Origin: Nocardia cyriacigeorgica
Lineage (GTDB): Bacteria > Actinomycetota > Actinomycetes > Mycobacteriales > Mycobacteriaceae
Reading direction: 5' to 3'
Length of the DNA: 64,000 nt
Assembly: GCF_010858045.1 (NCBI RefSeq)
Contig: NZ_JAAGVC010000011.1
Span: forward strand, 24,909-88,908
Shown piece after piece: positions 35,924-45,842 of the stretch (the stretch's first letter is position 1; each line of letters starts with the position of its first letter). Made by a program: the position numbers and the translations under genes. The notes under the pieces were generated by a model. It worked only from the letters and a program-made list of their open reading frames with translations, was not told the origin of the DNA and ran no database searches.

Positions 35924-36158
35924 GATCTGCTCCGTTACCGTCCGGCCGCCGACGCGGCGTGTTCGTGTCCCTTCGGCTCCCGAACGGAGATCCGCATGGT
36001 CGCCCCTTCGCGGTTGCGCGGGGCGCCTGCGAACCTGTGCGTTCCGGCCGAGCGGGTGGAGCCTCGCGAGCTCCGATGACACCTATGAGTCAACAGAGTC
36101 CGGAGCCGCGCGACCATCGCCGAGACGCTCGCACCCATCAGCGAGCGTCTACGGCCGG

Positions 36159-36782
36159 CTACAGGTCGCGGTCGGAGATGAGTCCGCTCTGCATGGCGAG
36201 GGCTGCCAGGCGCACCCGTTTCTGGTTCTGCGGCAGATCCTCGACGCCGAATTTGGCGAACAGCGCGCGCAGGTGGGTCTTGATGGCGTCGACGCTGAGG
36301 AACAATTCCTCGGCGATCTGCTGATTGGAGGCCGGAGTGGCGAAACCGGCGCCGTGTTTGTAGGGCCTGCACAGCGCGACCAGCACCGCGCGCTGGGTGT
36401 CGGTCAGTGAGCGGGCAGTGGGGATGGTGCCGGTGGAGGCGCGGGTGGCGTCGTCGGCCACGGCACCGAATTCGTGAAACGACACCAGCGAGGTGCCGAC
36501 CCGGATCCGGTCGCCCGCCATCAGCCTGCGCCTGCCGACCAGGCGCTCACCGTTGACGAAGGTGCCGTTGCGGGACAGGCCGTCATCGACGATGGTCCAC
36601 TGGGCGCCCAGATATTCGACGGCCGCGTGCAGCCGCGAGACCTCGGCGTCCCAGCGCAGGGACAGATCGGCATGAGTGGAACGTCCGATGGTGACGCGCG
36701 GGTGGTCGGGATTCAGCAGGTACTCGTGCCGATGCCCGTCCGCGTCGGTGTAGCGCAGGATTGATCCGACGAAAGCTGTCAC
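36159..36782 (-). CDS. FHA-domain transcriptional regulator with C-terminal HTH
   Basis: 207 aa. The forkhead-associated domain spans about residues 5-105 with VTIGRSTHADLSL, the Ser-x-x-His phosphothreonine-binding motif SRLH and NGTFVNG. The C-terminal part is a helix-turn-helix (SNQQIAEELFLSVDAIKTHL) resembling LuxR-type recognition helices. It would tie phospho-Thr signalling by Ser/Thr kinases to transcription. GTG 36782 is the likely start, though its ribosome-binding site (GAGG) is close. It lies downstream of lsr2 on the same strand. Confidence 0.82.
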   Translation of the reverse strand: MTAFVGSILRYTDADGHRHEYLLNPDHPRVTIGRSTHADLSLRWDAEVSRLHAAVEYLGAQWTIVDDGLSRNGTFVNGERLVGRRRLMAGDRIRVGTSLVSFHEFGAVADDATRASTGTIPTARSLTDTQRAVLVALCRPYKHGAGFATPASNQQIAEELFLSVDAIKTHLRALFAKFGVEDLPQNQKRVRLAALAMQSGLISDRDL

Positions 36783-36929
36783 GACCTCATGACCCCAGCT
36801 CGACGGGATGACACGACTCTGCTGGATACGGTGCTGCGCACAGATCCATGGTGCCGTGCCTCGGCCACTACGAACAAGGCTGCCGCCGGGGCGTCGCACG
36901 ATTCGCCCGGCGGCAGCCGCGAATTACGA

Positions 36930-37289
36930 CTAGCTCTTGGCGGCCTTGTTGTAAGCCTCGGTGATGTCGGCCGAGATACGCCCCCTGGCATGCACCTTGT
37001 GACCATTCCGGCGCGCCCACTCACGAATTGCCGCGGTTTGTTCACGGTCCATCGGAACGCGGCTCTTGGTGGTGCTACCGGTGGTGGACGCGGCCTTCAC
37101 CCGACGCCGGCCGCTCACCCGCCGAGCGTTGGCAACCCACTGCTCCATCTCTTCCCGCAGCTTGGCCGCATTTGCCGCCGACAGGTCGATCTCGTACGAC
37201 ACACCATCGATACCGAACTCGATGGTCTCGTCCGCGATGGACTCACCGTCGACATCGTCGATCAAGCTTACGGTGACCTTCTTTGCCAT
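36930..37289 (-). CDS. lsr2: Lsr2 nucleoid-associated xenogeneic silencer
   Basis: 119-aa functional analogue of H-NS. The N-terminal oligomerisation domain starts [16 protein letters not shown]; the C-terminal domain carries [17 protein letters not shown], whose Arg-Gly-Arg inserts in the minor groove of AT-rich DNA. It bridges DNA and silences horizontally acquired genes. The ATG at 37289 gives the usual length; synteny with Rv3597c and lysS. Confidence 0.97.
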   Translation of the reverse strand: MAKKVTVSLIDDVDGESIADETIEFGIDGVSYEIDLSAANAAKLREEMEQWVANARRVSGRRRVKAASTTGSTTKSRVPMDREQTAAIREWARRNGHKVHARGRISADITEAYNKAAKS

Positions 37290-37323
37290 GAGATGAACGT
37301 CCTCTCGAAATCGTGCGACCCGC

Positions 37324-37329
37324 ATACTA
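37324..37329 (-). promoter_or_regulatory. lsr2 -10 promoter element
   Basis: Minus-strand TAGTAT fits TANNNT and would place the start of transcription near 37317, 28 bases upstream of the lsr2 ATG. The surrounding 37300-37400 is the most AT-rich patch nearby, which would suit Lsr2 autorepression. TTGCC-CGA-GGCAA (37336-37348) is a small dyad just upstream. Confidence 0.4.
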
Positions 37330-37404
37330 GGCCGATTGCCCGAGGCAAGAATACCTCTAATTCGAAAAATGCCAAGACGAGCTTCAGACGTGCAAACCGT
37401 TCGC

Positions 37405-38970
37405 TCAGCGAGCGGCCGGTCGCACAATTGGGAACAGTATCGTTTCCCGGATTCCCAAACCAGTGAGGGCCATCAACAAGCGGTCGATTCCCATACCGGT
37501 TCCGGTGGTCGGCGGCATACCGTGTTCCATCGCGGCGAGGAAGTCCTCGTCGAGCACCATGGCCTCGTCGTCACCGGCGGCGGCCAGCCGAGCCTGATCG
37601 ACAAACCGTTCGCGCTGAATCACCGGATCGACCAACTCCGAATAGCCGGTGGCCAACTCGAACCCGCGCACATACAGGTCCCACTTCTCGGTGACACCGG
37701 CCTTGTCGCGATGCTGACGGGTCAGCGGAGAAGTCTCGACCGGGAAGTCACGCACGAATGTGGGCGCGTACAACTTGTCGCCGTACTGGTGCTCCCATAG
37801 TTCCTCGACGAGTTTGCCGTGGCCGTAGCCCTTGCCTTCCGGAATTTCCAAACCGACCCGTTCGGCCAGCGCGAGTAATTCCGGAATCGTTGTTTCCGGG
37901 GTGACCTCCACGCCGAGTGAGTCCGACAGCGACGGATACATCTCGACGGTCGCCCACTCACCGCGAAGGTCATATTCGGTGCCGTCGGCGAGGGTCACCA
38001 CCTGGGTGCCGAAGGCTTCCTCGGCCACTTCTTGGATCAATTCCCGGATCATGCGCGCCGAGTCGTCATAGGTGCCGTAAGCCTGATACGTCTCCAGCAT
38101 CGCGAACTCCGGCGAATGCGTGGAGTCGGCGCCCTCGTTGCGGAAGTTGCGATTGATCTCGAACACCCGCTCGAGGCCACCGACCACGCAGCGCTTCAGG
38201 AACAGCTCCGGCGCAATACGCAGGAACAGATCCATATCGAGCGCATTGGAATGGGTGACGAACGGCCTGGCCGCCGCGCCGCCGTGCAGGGTCTGCAACA
38301 TCGGCGTCTCGACCTCGAGGAATCCGCGCCGCTCCAGCGCGTTGCGCAGCGCACGCACCACCGCGACCCTGGTGCGGGCCATCTGCCTGGCCTCGGGGCG
38401 CACGATCAGGTCGACGTAGCGCTGCCGGACCCGCGATTCCTCGTTCATCTCCTTGTGCGCGACCGGCAGCGGGCGCAGCGACTTGGCCGCCATGCTCCAC
38501 TCGTCGGCCATCACGCTCAATTCGCCGGTTCGCGAGGAGATGACCTCACCGTGCACGAAGACGAAATCACCGAGGTCCACATCGGACTTCCAGGCCGCGA
38601 GCGCCTCGGCCCCGACCCCGTTGAGGCTGATCATGGCCTGCAATTTGGTGCCGTCACCCTCCTGGAGGGTGGCAAAGCACAACTTGCCGGTATTGCGCAT
38701 GAAAATGACGCGCCCGGCCACACCGACGATGGTGCCGGTCTGGGTGTCGGGCGCCAGATCCGGATATTCGGCGCGGATCTCGGCCAGCGAATGAGTGCGC
38801 GGCACGACGACCGGATACGCCTGCCCGCCCTCGGCGAGCAGGCGCTCCCGCTTCTCCCGGCGAATCCGCATCTGCTCCGGCACGTCATCGACGTCGACGG
38901 GGCGGTTGGCGCGGCCCGCGGGAGCCGAGGCCGCGGAGCTACCGGAGGAAGGGGAGTTGGGGGTGCTCAC
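37405..38970 (-). CDS. lysS: lysyl-tRNA synthetase (class II)
   Basis: 521 aa. An N-terminal Ser/Ala/Pro-rich stretch of ~25 residues precedes the OB-fold anticodon-binding domain; the class II core has motif 2 ([20 protein letters not shown]) and motif 3 ([15 protein letters not shown]). GTG start at 38970. Charges tRNA-Lys; synteny with Rv3598c upstream of lsr2. Length is normal. Confidence 0.96.
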   Translation of the reverse strand: MSTPNSPSSGSSAASAPAGRANRPVDVDDVPEQMRIRREKRERLLAEGGQAYPVVVPRTHSLAEIRAEYPDLAPDTQTGTIVGVAGRVIFMRNTGKLCFATLQEGDGTKLQAMISLNGVGAEALAAWKSDVDLGDFVFVHGEVISSRTGELSVMADEWSMAAKSLRPLPVAHKEMNEESRVRQRYVDLIVRPEARQMARTRVAVVRALRNALERRGFLEVETPMLQTLHGGAAARPFVTHSNALDMDLFLRIAPELFLKRCVVGGLERVFEINRNFRNEGADSTHSPEFAMLETYQAYGTYDDSARMIRELIQEVAEEAFGTQVVTLADGTEYDLRGEWATVEMYPSLSDSLGVEVTPETTIPELLALAERVGLEIPEGKGYGHGKLVEELWEHQYGDKLYAPTFVRDFPVETSPLTRQHRDKAGVTEKWDLYVRGFELATGYSELVDPVIQRERFVDQARLAAAGDDEAMVLDEDFLAAMEHGMPPTTGTGMGIDRLLMALTGLGIRETILFPIVRPAAR

Positions 38971-39061
38971 GTTGAACTACCCTAGCGTGCACCGGAAACC
39001 GTTTTGCGTCCCGCCCGCCCCTGCTGACCGGCTGCTCCCGGCCCGGCTGAGGTGGGTATTT

Positions 39062-39496
39062 CTACAGCGAGGCGAGGGCGGCGACCTCACGGGCGAAATG
39101 CGGCGCCCGCGACGCCACGGTGAGTAGTCCGGCCGCCTTCAGCGCCTGGTAGCCGCCGACCAGGTCGGTGGCGCGATGCAGCCCCAATTGCTGTAGCGAG
39201 GCGGCGGCCAGGCTGGAGGTGTAGCCCTCCGAGCACAGCACGATCCATTCCACGTCGTGATCGGTGGCCAGCGCCAGCCGAGCCGAGCTGGTGGGATCGA
39301 GCCGCCATTCCAGGACATTGCGTTCGATCACCAGGGCGCCGGGCATCGTGCCCTCACGAATTCGCTGCGCCTGCGGTCGGATGTCGACCAGAATCGCGCC
39401 ACGTTCGAGCGCCTGCGGCAATTCAAAGGCGTACAGCCTGCGCAATTGCGAGCGCGCGGCGTCGAGCATCTGGTCGATGGTCTGCGGGCTCATCAC
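39062..39496 (-). CDS. rhodanese-like sulfurtransferase
   Basis: 144-aa single rhodanese domain. The active-site loop is LCSEGYTS with the persulfide-forming Cys, and ILVDIRPQAQRI is the usual N-terminal CH2A-like segment. Its start overlaps the cysteine dioxygenase stop (ATGA), so both act in cysteine sulfur handling: the dioxygenase makes cysteine sulfinate, and the sulfurtransferase can move sulfane sulfur. It is the second gene of an operon led by the Cys-Cys leader ORF. Confidence 0.87.
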   Translation of the reverse strand: MMSPQTIDQMLDAARSQLRRLYAFELPQALERGAILVDIRPQAQRIREGTMPGALVIERNVLEWRLDPTSSARLALATDHDVEWIVLCSEGYTSSLAAASLQQLGLHRATDLVGGYQALKAAGLLTVASRAPHFAREVAALASL

Positions 39497-40137
39497 ATAT
39501 CACCTTCGGGCTGGTCGGTGAGGACGGTGCGGGTACGGCGCAGGCCGCCGTGCCCGGTGAGTTCGTAATAGGACATGGCGGTCAACGGTGGGGAGTAGGC
39601 GTGCACGCTCAGCGTCGGATCCAGCGGACCGACCGATTCGGCGACCGACGCCGGCACGTCGAGGCCGGCGACGGGCGGCTCGGGCGCGCGCACGACGTCG
39701 TGCACCCAGCCGATCGGGAACGAGGCCTGATCACCGGCCACCAAAGTGCGATGACGCAATTCGGTTCCGTTCCAACGGTATTCCGACAGCGCGCCGCTGA
39801 GCACGGTGAGCGCGCCGATGGAGCCGGCGTGATCGTGCAGCTCGGTGTGGCGGTCCGGGGTCCAGCTGATCAGCCACACATCGACCTCGTCGTCGGACAG
39901 CAGGCGGGTGGCCCAGCGTTCCTCGGTCGGCCAGCGGCCGTCGGCGGGTAGTAGGTGGTCGTAGCGGCCGGCCAGTACGTCCTCGGCGCCTTCGTCGGTC
40001 AACCGGAGCAGGTCGGCCGGGCGCAGCCGGGTGGGCAAGGCGGGGGCGACCGAACGGGTCGGGACGGGATTGGCGGCCCGTGCGCTCAGCGTGCGGGTGT
40101 CACGGGCGGACGGAAGGGAAAGAACAGAAGAACGCAT
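39493..40137 (-). CDS. cysteine dioxygenase
   Basis: 214-aa cupin iron enzyme oxidising cysteine to cysteine sulfinate. The metal-binding His pair is in HTELHDHAGSIGA and the third His in PIGWVHDVVRAP; a Tyr near the C-terminus (VHAYSPPL) fits the family. The first ~35 residues (Ser/Arg/Pro-rich) precede the cupin fold. The ATG at 40137 has GGAG eight bases upstream. The 167-bp leader carries a leaderless Cys-Cys ORF and alternative hairpins. Confidence 0.9.
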   Translation of the reverse strand: MRSSVLSLPSARDTRTLSARAANPVPTRSVAPALPTRLRPADLLRLTDEGAEDVLAGRYDHLLPADGRWPTEERWATRLLSDDEVDVWLISWTPDRHTELHDHAGSIGALTVLSGALSEYRWNGTELRHRTLVAGDQASFPIGWVHDVVRAPEPPVAGLDVPASVAESVGPLDPTLSVHAYSPPLTAMSYYELTGHGGLRRTRTVLTDQPEGDM

Positions 40138-40181
40138 GAGCGAATCTCCAGGAGGTGTGCGACGGTCGAGGACTTTACGAA

Positions 40182-40214
40182 TGCCTCGAACGGTCGAGGC
40201 AGGTCAGCCTCGAC
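40182..40214 (-). promoter_or_regulatory. alternative-pairing leader of the cysteine dioxygenase operon
   Basis: On the minus strand segment 1 GTCGAGGC (end of the leader ORF) can pair with segment 2 GCCTCGAC; segment 2 can instead pair with segment 3 as the perfect 8-bp hairpin TGCCTCGACCGTTCGAGGCA (40201-40182); segment 3 can pair with a downstream CCTCGACCG (40171-40163). Ribosome position on the Cys codons would decide between these folds, as in classical attenuators. Confidence 0.6.
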
Positions 40215-40245
40215 AACACTCCTGGGTGCTCACGCGGAAATACAC
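40204..40245 (-). CDS. leaderless Cys-Cys leader peptide (13 aa)
   Basis: GTG at 40245 opens a 13-codon frame, MYFRVSTQECCRG, ending TGA at 40204. Codons 10 and 11 are both TGT. A TACACT -10 lies seven bases before the GTG, so the transcript probably begins at the start codon and the ORF is leaderless. Leaderless poly-Cys ORFs are known cysteine-responsive attenuators in mycobacteria; this one precedes cysteine dioxygenase. It is likely translated for regulation, not for its product. Confidence 0.7.
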   Translation of the reverse strand: MYFRVSTQECCRG

Positions 40246-40252
40246 GTCGATG

Positions 40253-40258
40253 AGTGTA
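40253..40258 (-). promoter_or_regulatory. -10 element for the leaderless Cys-Cys ORF
   Basis: Minus-strand TACACT (TANNNT) seven bases upstream of GTG 40245, the spacing that makes the first transcribed base the G of the start codon. No good -35 element is seen at 17 bp. Confidence 0.65.
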
Positions 40259-40304
40259 GCAGCCACCTCGGCGCACTGCCGATGACCTGCCCCACAGTCG
40301 CTGC

Positions 40305-41099
40305 TCACGCGCGCCGGTTGCGTTGGTTGCGCTCGTAGACCAGGCGCAGACCGGTCAGCGTCAGCCGGGGTTCGTGATGTTCGATGGTCTCCGATTCCGG
40401 CACGATCAGCGGTGCGCCCGCTCCCGTGGCCACCACCGCGACGTCATCGCCCGCGAAGGCCTCCACGTCATCGCGGATCCGGTCGACCAGGCCGTCCACC
40501 AGGCCGGCGAAGCCGAACACCGCACCGGACTGAATGCACTCCACGGTGTTCTTGCCGACCACCGACCGCGGCCGTGCCAGCTCGACCCGGCGCAGCGCCG
40601 CCCGTTCGATGAGTGCCTCGGTGGAGATCTCCACCCCGGGGGCGAGCACCCCACCGAGGAACTCACCCTTGGCCGAGACCAGATCGACGCAGGTCGACAC
40701 CCCGAAATCGATGACGATGGCCGCGGTGGCGAACTTGTCGTAGGCGGCGAGACTGTTCACGATACGGTCCGCGCCGACCTCCTTCGGATTGTCGACCAGC
40801 AATGGAATGCCGGTCCGCACACCGGGTTCCACCACCACATGCGGTACGTGATTCCAGTACCGGTCCAGCATCAGCCGCAGTTCCCGCAGCACCGGCGGCA
40901 CGGTGGACAACGCCGCGACGCCGACCACCTCGTCCAGATGCGCACCGACCAGCCCGCGCACCTGCATGGCGAATTCGTCGGCGGTCAGCAACGGGTTGGT
41001 GTGGATGCGCCAGTGCCGCGCCAGTTTCGCGTGCGCGCCGCTGCCGGAGAACAGCCCGAGCTCGATGCTGGTGGTGCGGACGTCGATGGTCAGCAGCAT
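40305..41099 (-). CDS. coaX: type III pantothenate kinase
   Basis: 264-aa ASKHA-fold kinase phosphorylating pantothenate, the first committed step of CoA synthesis. The N-terminal phosphate motif reads [14 protein letters not shown] (the usual GN is RT here), with [20 protein letters not shown] and [11 protein letters not shown] in the middle. It follows panC and panD, so the operon covers pantothenate synthesis and use. Confidence 0.93.
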   Translation of the reverse strand: MLLTIDVRTTSIELGLFSGSGAHAKLARHWRIHTNPLLTADEFAMQVRGLVGAHLDEVVGVAALSTVPPVLRELRLMLDRYWNHVPHVVVEPGVRTGIPLLVDNPKEVGADRIVNSLAAYDKFATAAIVIDFGVSTCVDLVSAKGEFLGGVLAPGVEISTEALIERAALRRVELARPRSVVGKNTVECIQSGAVFGFAGLVDGLVDRIRDDVEAFAGDDVAVVATGAGAPLIVPESETIEHHEPRLTLTGLRLVYERNQRNRRA

Positions 41100-41127
41100 G
41101 TGCCGATCCTCTGCTCCCCCGCGCCCG

Positions 41128-41547
41128 TCAGACGAACGACAGGTCGCGCGGTGTGAGCAGGCCCGAGCCCTCGGGGGCGTGCGCCGGGTCGGAACCGAGA
41201 TCGACCGGGCGGTTGCGGTCGTCGACGAAGACCACCTTCGGCGAGTACTCCTTCAGCTCCTGCTCGTCCATCATCCCGTAGGCGATCAGGATGACCAGAT
41301 CGCCGGGGTGCACGAGATGGGCTGCGGCGCCGTTGATTCCGATGACACCCGAACCGCGCTCACCGGCGATCACATAGGTCTCGAGGCGGGCGCCGTTGTC
41401 GATGTCGACGATGCAGACCTGCTCGCCTTCGAGCAGATCGGCGGCGTCGAGCAGATCCTGGTCCACCGTCACCGAGCCGACGTAGTGCAGATCGGCGTGG
41501 GTCACCGTGGCGCGGTGGATCTTCGACTTCATCATGGTGCGCAACAT
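41128..41547 (-). CDS. panD: aspartate 1-decarboxylase
   Basis: 139-aa proenzyme giving beta-alanine for pantothenate. Self-cleavage occurs between Gly24 and Ser25 in HYVGSVTVD to form the pyruvoyl group; [10 protein letters not shown] and [21 protein letters not shown] are signature segments. ATG 41547 has AGGAAGG eight bases upstream. It is 13 bp after panC. The C-terminal tail, where pyrazinoic acid binds in mycobacteria, is present but diverged. Confidence 0.96.
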   Translation of the reverse strand: MLRTMMKSKIHRATVTHADLHYVGSVTVDQDLLDAADLLEGEQVCIVDIDNGARLETYVIAGERGSGVIGINGAAAHLVHPGDLVILIAYGMMDEQELKEYSPKVVFVDDRNRPVDLGSDPAHAPEGSGLLTPRDLSFV

Positions 41548-41560
41548 CGTCGTCGCCTTC

Positions 41561-42490
41561 CTATACCGATACCTGGGCGGGCGGGGTGCTTGGATTGGGG
41601 TGGCCGTCGATCGTCGCGCCGAGAACCACCGGCATGTTGTCGATGAGCCGGGTGGCGCCGACCTTGGCCGCGATCAGCAACCGGGCATTCCCGGAGGCGG
41701 GGGCGACATCGAGGTTCGACGAACGAAGTTCGAGATAGTCCAGGTCGAGGCCGGGCACGGCGTCGAGGACGGCGCGGGCCGCGGCGAGCACCGATTCGGG
41801 ACCGGCCCCGCCGGCGCGGGCGCCCGCCACCAGGGCAGCCGACAGCGCCGTCGCGGTGTCGCGCTGCTGCGGATCGAGGTAGCGGTTGCGCGAGGACAGC
41901 GCCAATCCGTCCGCCTCGCGCACGGTCGGCACGGCGACGATGGAGACATCGAAATTCAGGTCGCGCACCATCTGGCGGATCAGCGTGAGCTGCTGATAAT
42001 CCTTCTCGCCGAAGAACGCCTCGTTCGGCTTGGCGATCTGCAGCAGCTTGGCCACCACGGTCAGCATGCCGGCGAAATGCGTGGGACGGGTGCCGCCCTC
42101 GAGTTCGGCGCCGAGCGGACCGGGATGAACAGTGGTGCGCGGGCCGTCCGGATACATCTCCGCCACACTCGGCGCGAAGACGATGTCGACGCCCTCGGCG
42201 CGCAGCAATTCCACGTCGGCGTCGAGGGTGCGCGGGTATTTGTCCAGATCCTCGCCCGCACCGAATTGCAGCGGGTTGACGAAGATCGAGACGATCACGA
42301 CCGTGTTGGTCCGCTTGGCGCGACGCACCAGCTCGAGATGCCCTTCGTGCAGCGCGCCCATCGTCGGCACGAGACCGACCGTGCGGCCGACGCCACGCAG
42401 CGCCTTCGACACCGCCGCGACCACCGACGGGTCGTGCAGCACATTCACTTCGCCGGGCCTATAAGCGTCACGAAGTTTCGGATCCATCAT
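41561..42490 (-). CDS. panC: pantothenate synthetase
   Basis: 309-aa ligase joining pantoate and beta-alanine with [22 protein letters not shown] holds the HIGH-like motif, and [32 protein letters not shown] and [12 protein letters not shown] are conserved substrate loops. The ATG overlaps the stop of the upstream Rossmann-like gene. Part of the panC-panD-coaX run. Confidence 0.96.
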   Translation of the reverse strand: MMDPKLRDAYRPGEVNVLHDPSVVAAVSKALRGVGRTVGLVPTMGALHEGHLELVRRAKRTNTVVIVSIFVNPLQFGAGEDLDKYPRTLDADVELLRAEGVDIVFAPSVAEMYPDGPRTTVHPGPLGAELEGGTRPTHFAGMLTVVAKLLQIAKPNEAFFGEKDYQQLTLIRQMVRDLNFDVSIVAVPTVREADGLALSSRNRYLDPQQRDTATALSAALVAGARAGGAGPESVLAAARAVLDAVPGLDLDYLELRSSNLDVAPASGNARLLIAAKVGATRLIDNMPVVLGATIDGHPNPSTPPAQVSV

Positions 42491-43434
42491 CGACGCTCCT
42501 CCAGCAGTTCGATCAGGGCGGCATCGGAATCGACCCGCTCGGCGGTGCGCAACGACAGCGCACGGTAGCTCGCGGCCAGCCGCGCGTCGAGCGCGTCGAG
42601 CGCTCGCAGGTGCGCGCCGACCGCGTCGGCGTCGCCCCTGGCCACCGGGCCGGTCAGCGCGGACTGGCCGCGGCGCAGGGCATTGTCGAGGGCGGCCGAG
42701 GCCAGCGGGGCGAGCAGCCGTTCGGCCAGGCCACCGGGCGCGTCGTCGACCACCTGCTGGCCGAGCAGACCGGGGCCGTCCAGCGCGGCGCGCAACGCGG
42801 CGACCGCGTCGACGATGACCGTGACCAGGTGATTGCTACCGTGCGCGAGCGCGGCGTGATAGAGCGTGCGGTGTTCCTCGGCGACCCGCACCGGTTCCCC
42901 GCCCATCTCGATCACCAAAGACTGCGCGATGGCGTAACCGATCTCGTCCGCGGCGGTGATGCCGAAACACGCATTGGCCAGCCGGGCCAGATCCTCGTCG
43001 TGGCCGGTGAAGGTCATGGCCGGATGAATGGCCAGCGGACGAGCGCCGAGTTCGGTCAGCGGAGCGAGCACGCCGACGCCGTTCGCGCCGGAGGTGTGCG
43101 CCACGAGCGTGCCGGGACGCACCACGCCGGCGGAAGCGAGTCCGCGGATCAGGCCGGCGAGTTCGCTGTCGGGCACGGCGAGGATCAGCAGCTCGCTGCT
43201 GGCGGCGACCTCTTCCACCGGCAGAATCCTGGATTCGGGCAGCCGGGTGCGCGCACGATGCACCGAGGCGTCGGAGATCGCGGACACACCGAACACCACA
43301 TGTCCGGCGCGTTCCAACGCGACGCCGAAGGCCGAACCCACGCGTCCCGCCGAGACGATTCCTACCGTCAGTCGTGCGGGCGCGGGATCGGGTCCCGACG
43401 CGGCGTTGCCAGAATTCACGCTTGGCGAGGTCAA
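42487..43434 (-). CDS. Rossmann-like / DUF2520 domain protein (Rv3603c-like)
   Basis: 315 aa. An NAD(P)-binding Rossmann domain starts at [13 protein letters not shown] (about residue 25), with a C-terminal DUF2520 helical domain similar to ketopantoate reductase-type folds. Position upstream of panC suggests a role in pantoate or CoA supply, but this is unproven. The likely start is TTG 43434, which has AGAGGA upstream; GTG 43419 is the alternative and lacks a ribosome-binding site. Confidence 0.82.
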   Translation of the reverse strand: MTSPSVNSGNAASGPDPAPARLTVGIVSAGRVGSAFGVALERAGHVVFGVSAISDASVHRARTRLPESRILPVEEVAASSELLILAVPDSELAGLIRGLASAGVVRPGTLVAHTSGANGVGVLAPLTELGARPLAIHPAMTFTGHDEDLARLANACFGITAADEIGYAIAQSLVIEMGGEPVRVAEEHRTLYHAALAHGSNHLVTVIVDAVAALRAALDGPGLLGQQVVDDAPGGLAERLLAPLASAALDNALRRGQSALTGPVARGDADAVGAHLRALDALDARLAASYRALSLRTAERVDSDAALIELLEERR

Positions 43435-43550
43435 CAGTGTCCTCTCGGATGTCGTTCCAGTCCCGCTCGGCGGGTACCAGACGTTACGTCACGAGAATAT
43501 GGGCAAGCCCCGCCATGCGCCATGGCCGGGCCCCGTGATCTACACCGCAG

Positions 43551-44765
43551 TCAGCTCGACCGGTTGCTCTGCTCGGATTGCAGATTCGCCATGATCTCGG
43601 CCACCGACAGCCGCTTGGACGACGCGTCGCCCGACTCCGATTCGGCCCGCCTGCGCCGCCGTGAACTGGCCGAACCGAAGGTCGGGCCGGATTGCGCGGT
43701 GCGCGTGGGCGCTGCTGCCGGGGTGGCCGAGCCGTTGGTCGGCGCCGGATCGTCCTTCGATGCGGACGTGGCGGCCGTGGAGCTCTCCGCGGCACTGGAG
43801 CCCGCGGCCCGCGTGGCGGGGTCGGCCGTTTCCGGCTCCGGCGATGTGTCCGATGATGCCGACCATGCCGGAAGCCGCTGGGCTGACGAACCCGAGGTGT
43901 CCGGTGCGGGCGGTCCGACGATGTCCTGACCGTGGAACTCGGCGGGAGCGGGCGGTCCCACCAATGTCGACTCGCCGGATGCCTGCGCGGCCGTCCACGG
44001 CGCGGCGCTGTCGTCGGGCTCGGCCGGGGTCTCGGCGAACGCATCGGCCCAGCCGGTTGTCGCGCCGAACGGGTCGGCAGCGGTGCCGTTCGCCGTGGTA
44101 GCGGGGCCGTCCTCGTGGTCGAGGGTGATGATCGAGGTCTCGGCGGTCACCGGATCGTCGAAGGGGCTGGCGAAGACCGGCGGCTGCGGATGATCGGTGT
44201 CGTAGACGGGGGTCACCGAATCGCGGGGCAGCTGCGGCCCGGCCCAGCCGTCGGCATTCGACGAGTTAACGTTCGCCGAACCGGCCGGTCGGCCGGTGAG
44301 TTCTTGGACGCGCACGGCGTCGGCGTGCAGCGCGGGGCGATCCATCGGGAGATCACCGTCGAACAGCCGCTGCAGACTCTGCCGCAGCACCGTCAGCTCG
44401 GCCCGCAGCGCGGCCATCTCGGCGGCGTCGGCACCCACTTCCTGGCGCACCCGCGCCTCCACGCCGAGCTCGTATTCGCGCCGCGCCGAGATCTCGCGAT
44501 CGAGCTGCAGTTCATAGACCTTCTGCAGGTCACGAACCTTCGCCTTGTCGACGGTCGACTCCTTGCGGTACTTGGTCGCCGCGAGGGCGCCGAGCACCGC
44601 CGCCCAGAGCGCCGCGACCAAGCCGATCCGAATAAATTGCACGCTATCGCTGAAAATCAGGAAAATACTGGCAACCAGGCCGAGCAGAATCAGTGCACCG
44701 ATGAACAATTTTCCCGCATAGTCCCGCCGTCGGGGGGAGCTGCTGGTACGGGAGGGTGAAACCAT
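43551..44765 (-). CDS. DUF6779-type membrane protein with coiled coil and disordered tail (Rv3604c-like)
   Basis: About 404 aa. Two transmembrane helices (around residues 20-62) are followed by a long coiled coil (about 70-130, alternating Arg/Glu/Leu) and a ~250-residue Ala/Pro/Ser/Thr-rich, probably disordered region ending in a basic cluster SRRRRRAESES. ATG 44765 is taken; GTG 44822 is an alternative. Synteny with Rv3604c; function unknown, plausibly envelope or division scaffold. Confidence 0.72.
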   Translation of the reverse strand: MVSPSRTSSSPRRRDYAGKLFIGALILLGLVASIFLIFSDSVQFIRIGLVAALWAAVLGALAATKYRKESTVDKAKVRDLQKVYELQLDREISARREYELGVEARVRQEVGADAAEMAALRAELTVLRQSLQRLFDGDLPMDRPALHADAVRVQELTGRPAGSANVNSSNADGWAGPQLPRDSVTPVYDTDHPQPPVFASPFDDPVTAETSIITLDHEDGPATTANGTAADPFGATTGWADAFAETPAEPDDSAAPWTAAQASGESTLVGPPAPAEFHGQDIVGPPAPDTSGSSAQRLPAWSASSDTSPEPETADPATRAAGSSAAESSTAATSASKDDPAPTNGSATPAAAPTRTAQSGPTFGSASSRRRRRAESESGDASSKRLSVAEIMANLQSEQSNRSS

Positions 44766-44835
44766 GCCCGCCAGGGTAGCTCGGATGACCGCGGCGGCCC
44801 AGGTTCCGGGGTGGTGATTCACCCGACCATGTTAG

Positions 44836-45315
44836 CTAGGTGGTAGCTGGATCGTCGGTCGGATCGTCGGGCGCGCGGCAGCAATATTCGAGCCACAGCG
44901 CCGCCGCCACCAACGCCGCCGCCGCACCGAGCCCGATCAACGCCCCCGGCACATCGGCGTCGGCCGCGCGCAGATCGCCGCGCTGCGGAAACACCCAGAC
45001 GAGGAAGCCAAGCCATACCCCGGCCGCCAGCGAGCCCACCTGCGCCGAAGCCTTGGCCAGCGCCACCGCCCTGGCCGCGGTGATCGGATGCAGTTGATGC
45101 GGCCCGTCACCGATGCGATGCTCGTTGACCCTGGCGCGGATGATGAACCCGAGTGCCACCTCGATCGCGGCCACCGGATACAACGAGGCTCCGGCGAAGC
45201 TGGAGATCGGCGGGAAGCTGCCGTAGGCGATGCGGGTGGCCGCCCAGGCCAGCGCCGCGGCGATCAGCAGGTTCGCGGTGAGATCAAGGGCGCGCGTGGG
45301 TTTCAGCTGCTGCAC
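44836..45315 (-). CDS. DUF3180 membrane protein (Rv3605c-like)
   Basis: 159 aa with four transmembrane helices and the DUF3180 pattern ([20 protein letters not shown] start, ITAARAVALAKASAQ in the middle). It overlaps the folK 3' end by 13 bases and is always found after folK in this group. Function unknown. Confidence 0.85.
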   Translation of the reverse strand: MQQLKPTRALDLTANLLIAAALAWAATRIAYGSFPPISSFAGASLYPVAAIEVALGFIIRARVNEHRIGDGPHQLHPITAARAVALAKASAQVGSLAAGVWLGFLVWVFPQRGDLRAADADVPGALIGLGAAAALVAAALWLEYCCRAPDDPTDDPATT

Positions 45316-45842
45316 TGGCCTGCTCCCCCGCGCGTCAAGGTCAGGTCGGTGCGGTGCACGCCGTCACGTTCGGCGGCCTCGAGCCCGGCCAGCAGATCGC
45401 GCACCCGGCACATCCGGCCGTCCACGTCGAGTTCGGCGTCCGGCTCCACCGCGAGCCACGGCACCAGCACGAACGCCCGGCGGTGAGCCTGCGGATGCGG
45501 CAGCGTGAGCTCGGGATCGTCGCTGCGACAGGGCCGCCCGGCTTCGGCGCACCACACCACGTCGACGTCCAGCGTCCGCGCACCCCACCGGATTTCGCGC
45601 ACGCGATCGGCCGCCTGCTCCAATTCCTGCCCGCGGCGCAACCAATCGATGCAGCCGAAGGCCGGATCCTCCACCACCACAACGGCATTGAGGTAATCGT
45701 CTTGTTCGACCCCGCCCCACGGCGCGGTCGAATACACCGGTGACACCGCGACCACCCGGGGACCGAGCCCGTCGATCACGCTGCGCAGATAGCCGAGCCG
45801 GTCACCGAGGTTGGAACCGATGGACAGGACCGCGCGACTCAT
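45303..45842 (-). CDS. folK: 2-amino-4-hydroxy-6-hydroxymethyldihydropteridine pyrophosphokinase
   Basis: 179 aa; transfers pyrophosphate from ATP to hydroxymethyl-dihydropterin in folate synthesis. The start [16 protein letters not shown] and the signature [12 protein letters not shown]...[17 protein letters not shown] are clear. Its start overlaps the folB stop by four bases. Confidence 0.95.
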   Translation of the reverse strand: MSRAVLSIGSNLGDRLGYLRSVIDGLGPRVVAVSPVYSTAPWGGVEQDDYLNAVVVVEDPAFGCIDWLRRGQELEQAADRVREIRWGARTLDVDVVWCAEAGRPCRSDDPELTLPHPQAHRRAFVLVPWLAVEPDAELDVDGRMCRVRDLLAGLEAAERDGVHRTDLTLTRGGAGQCSS

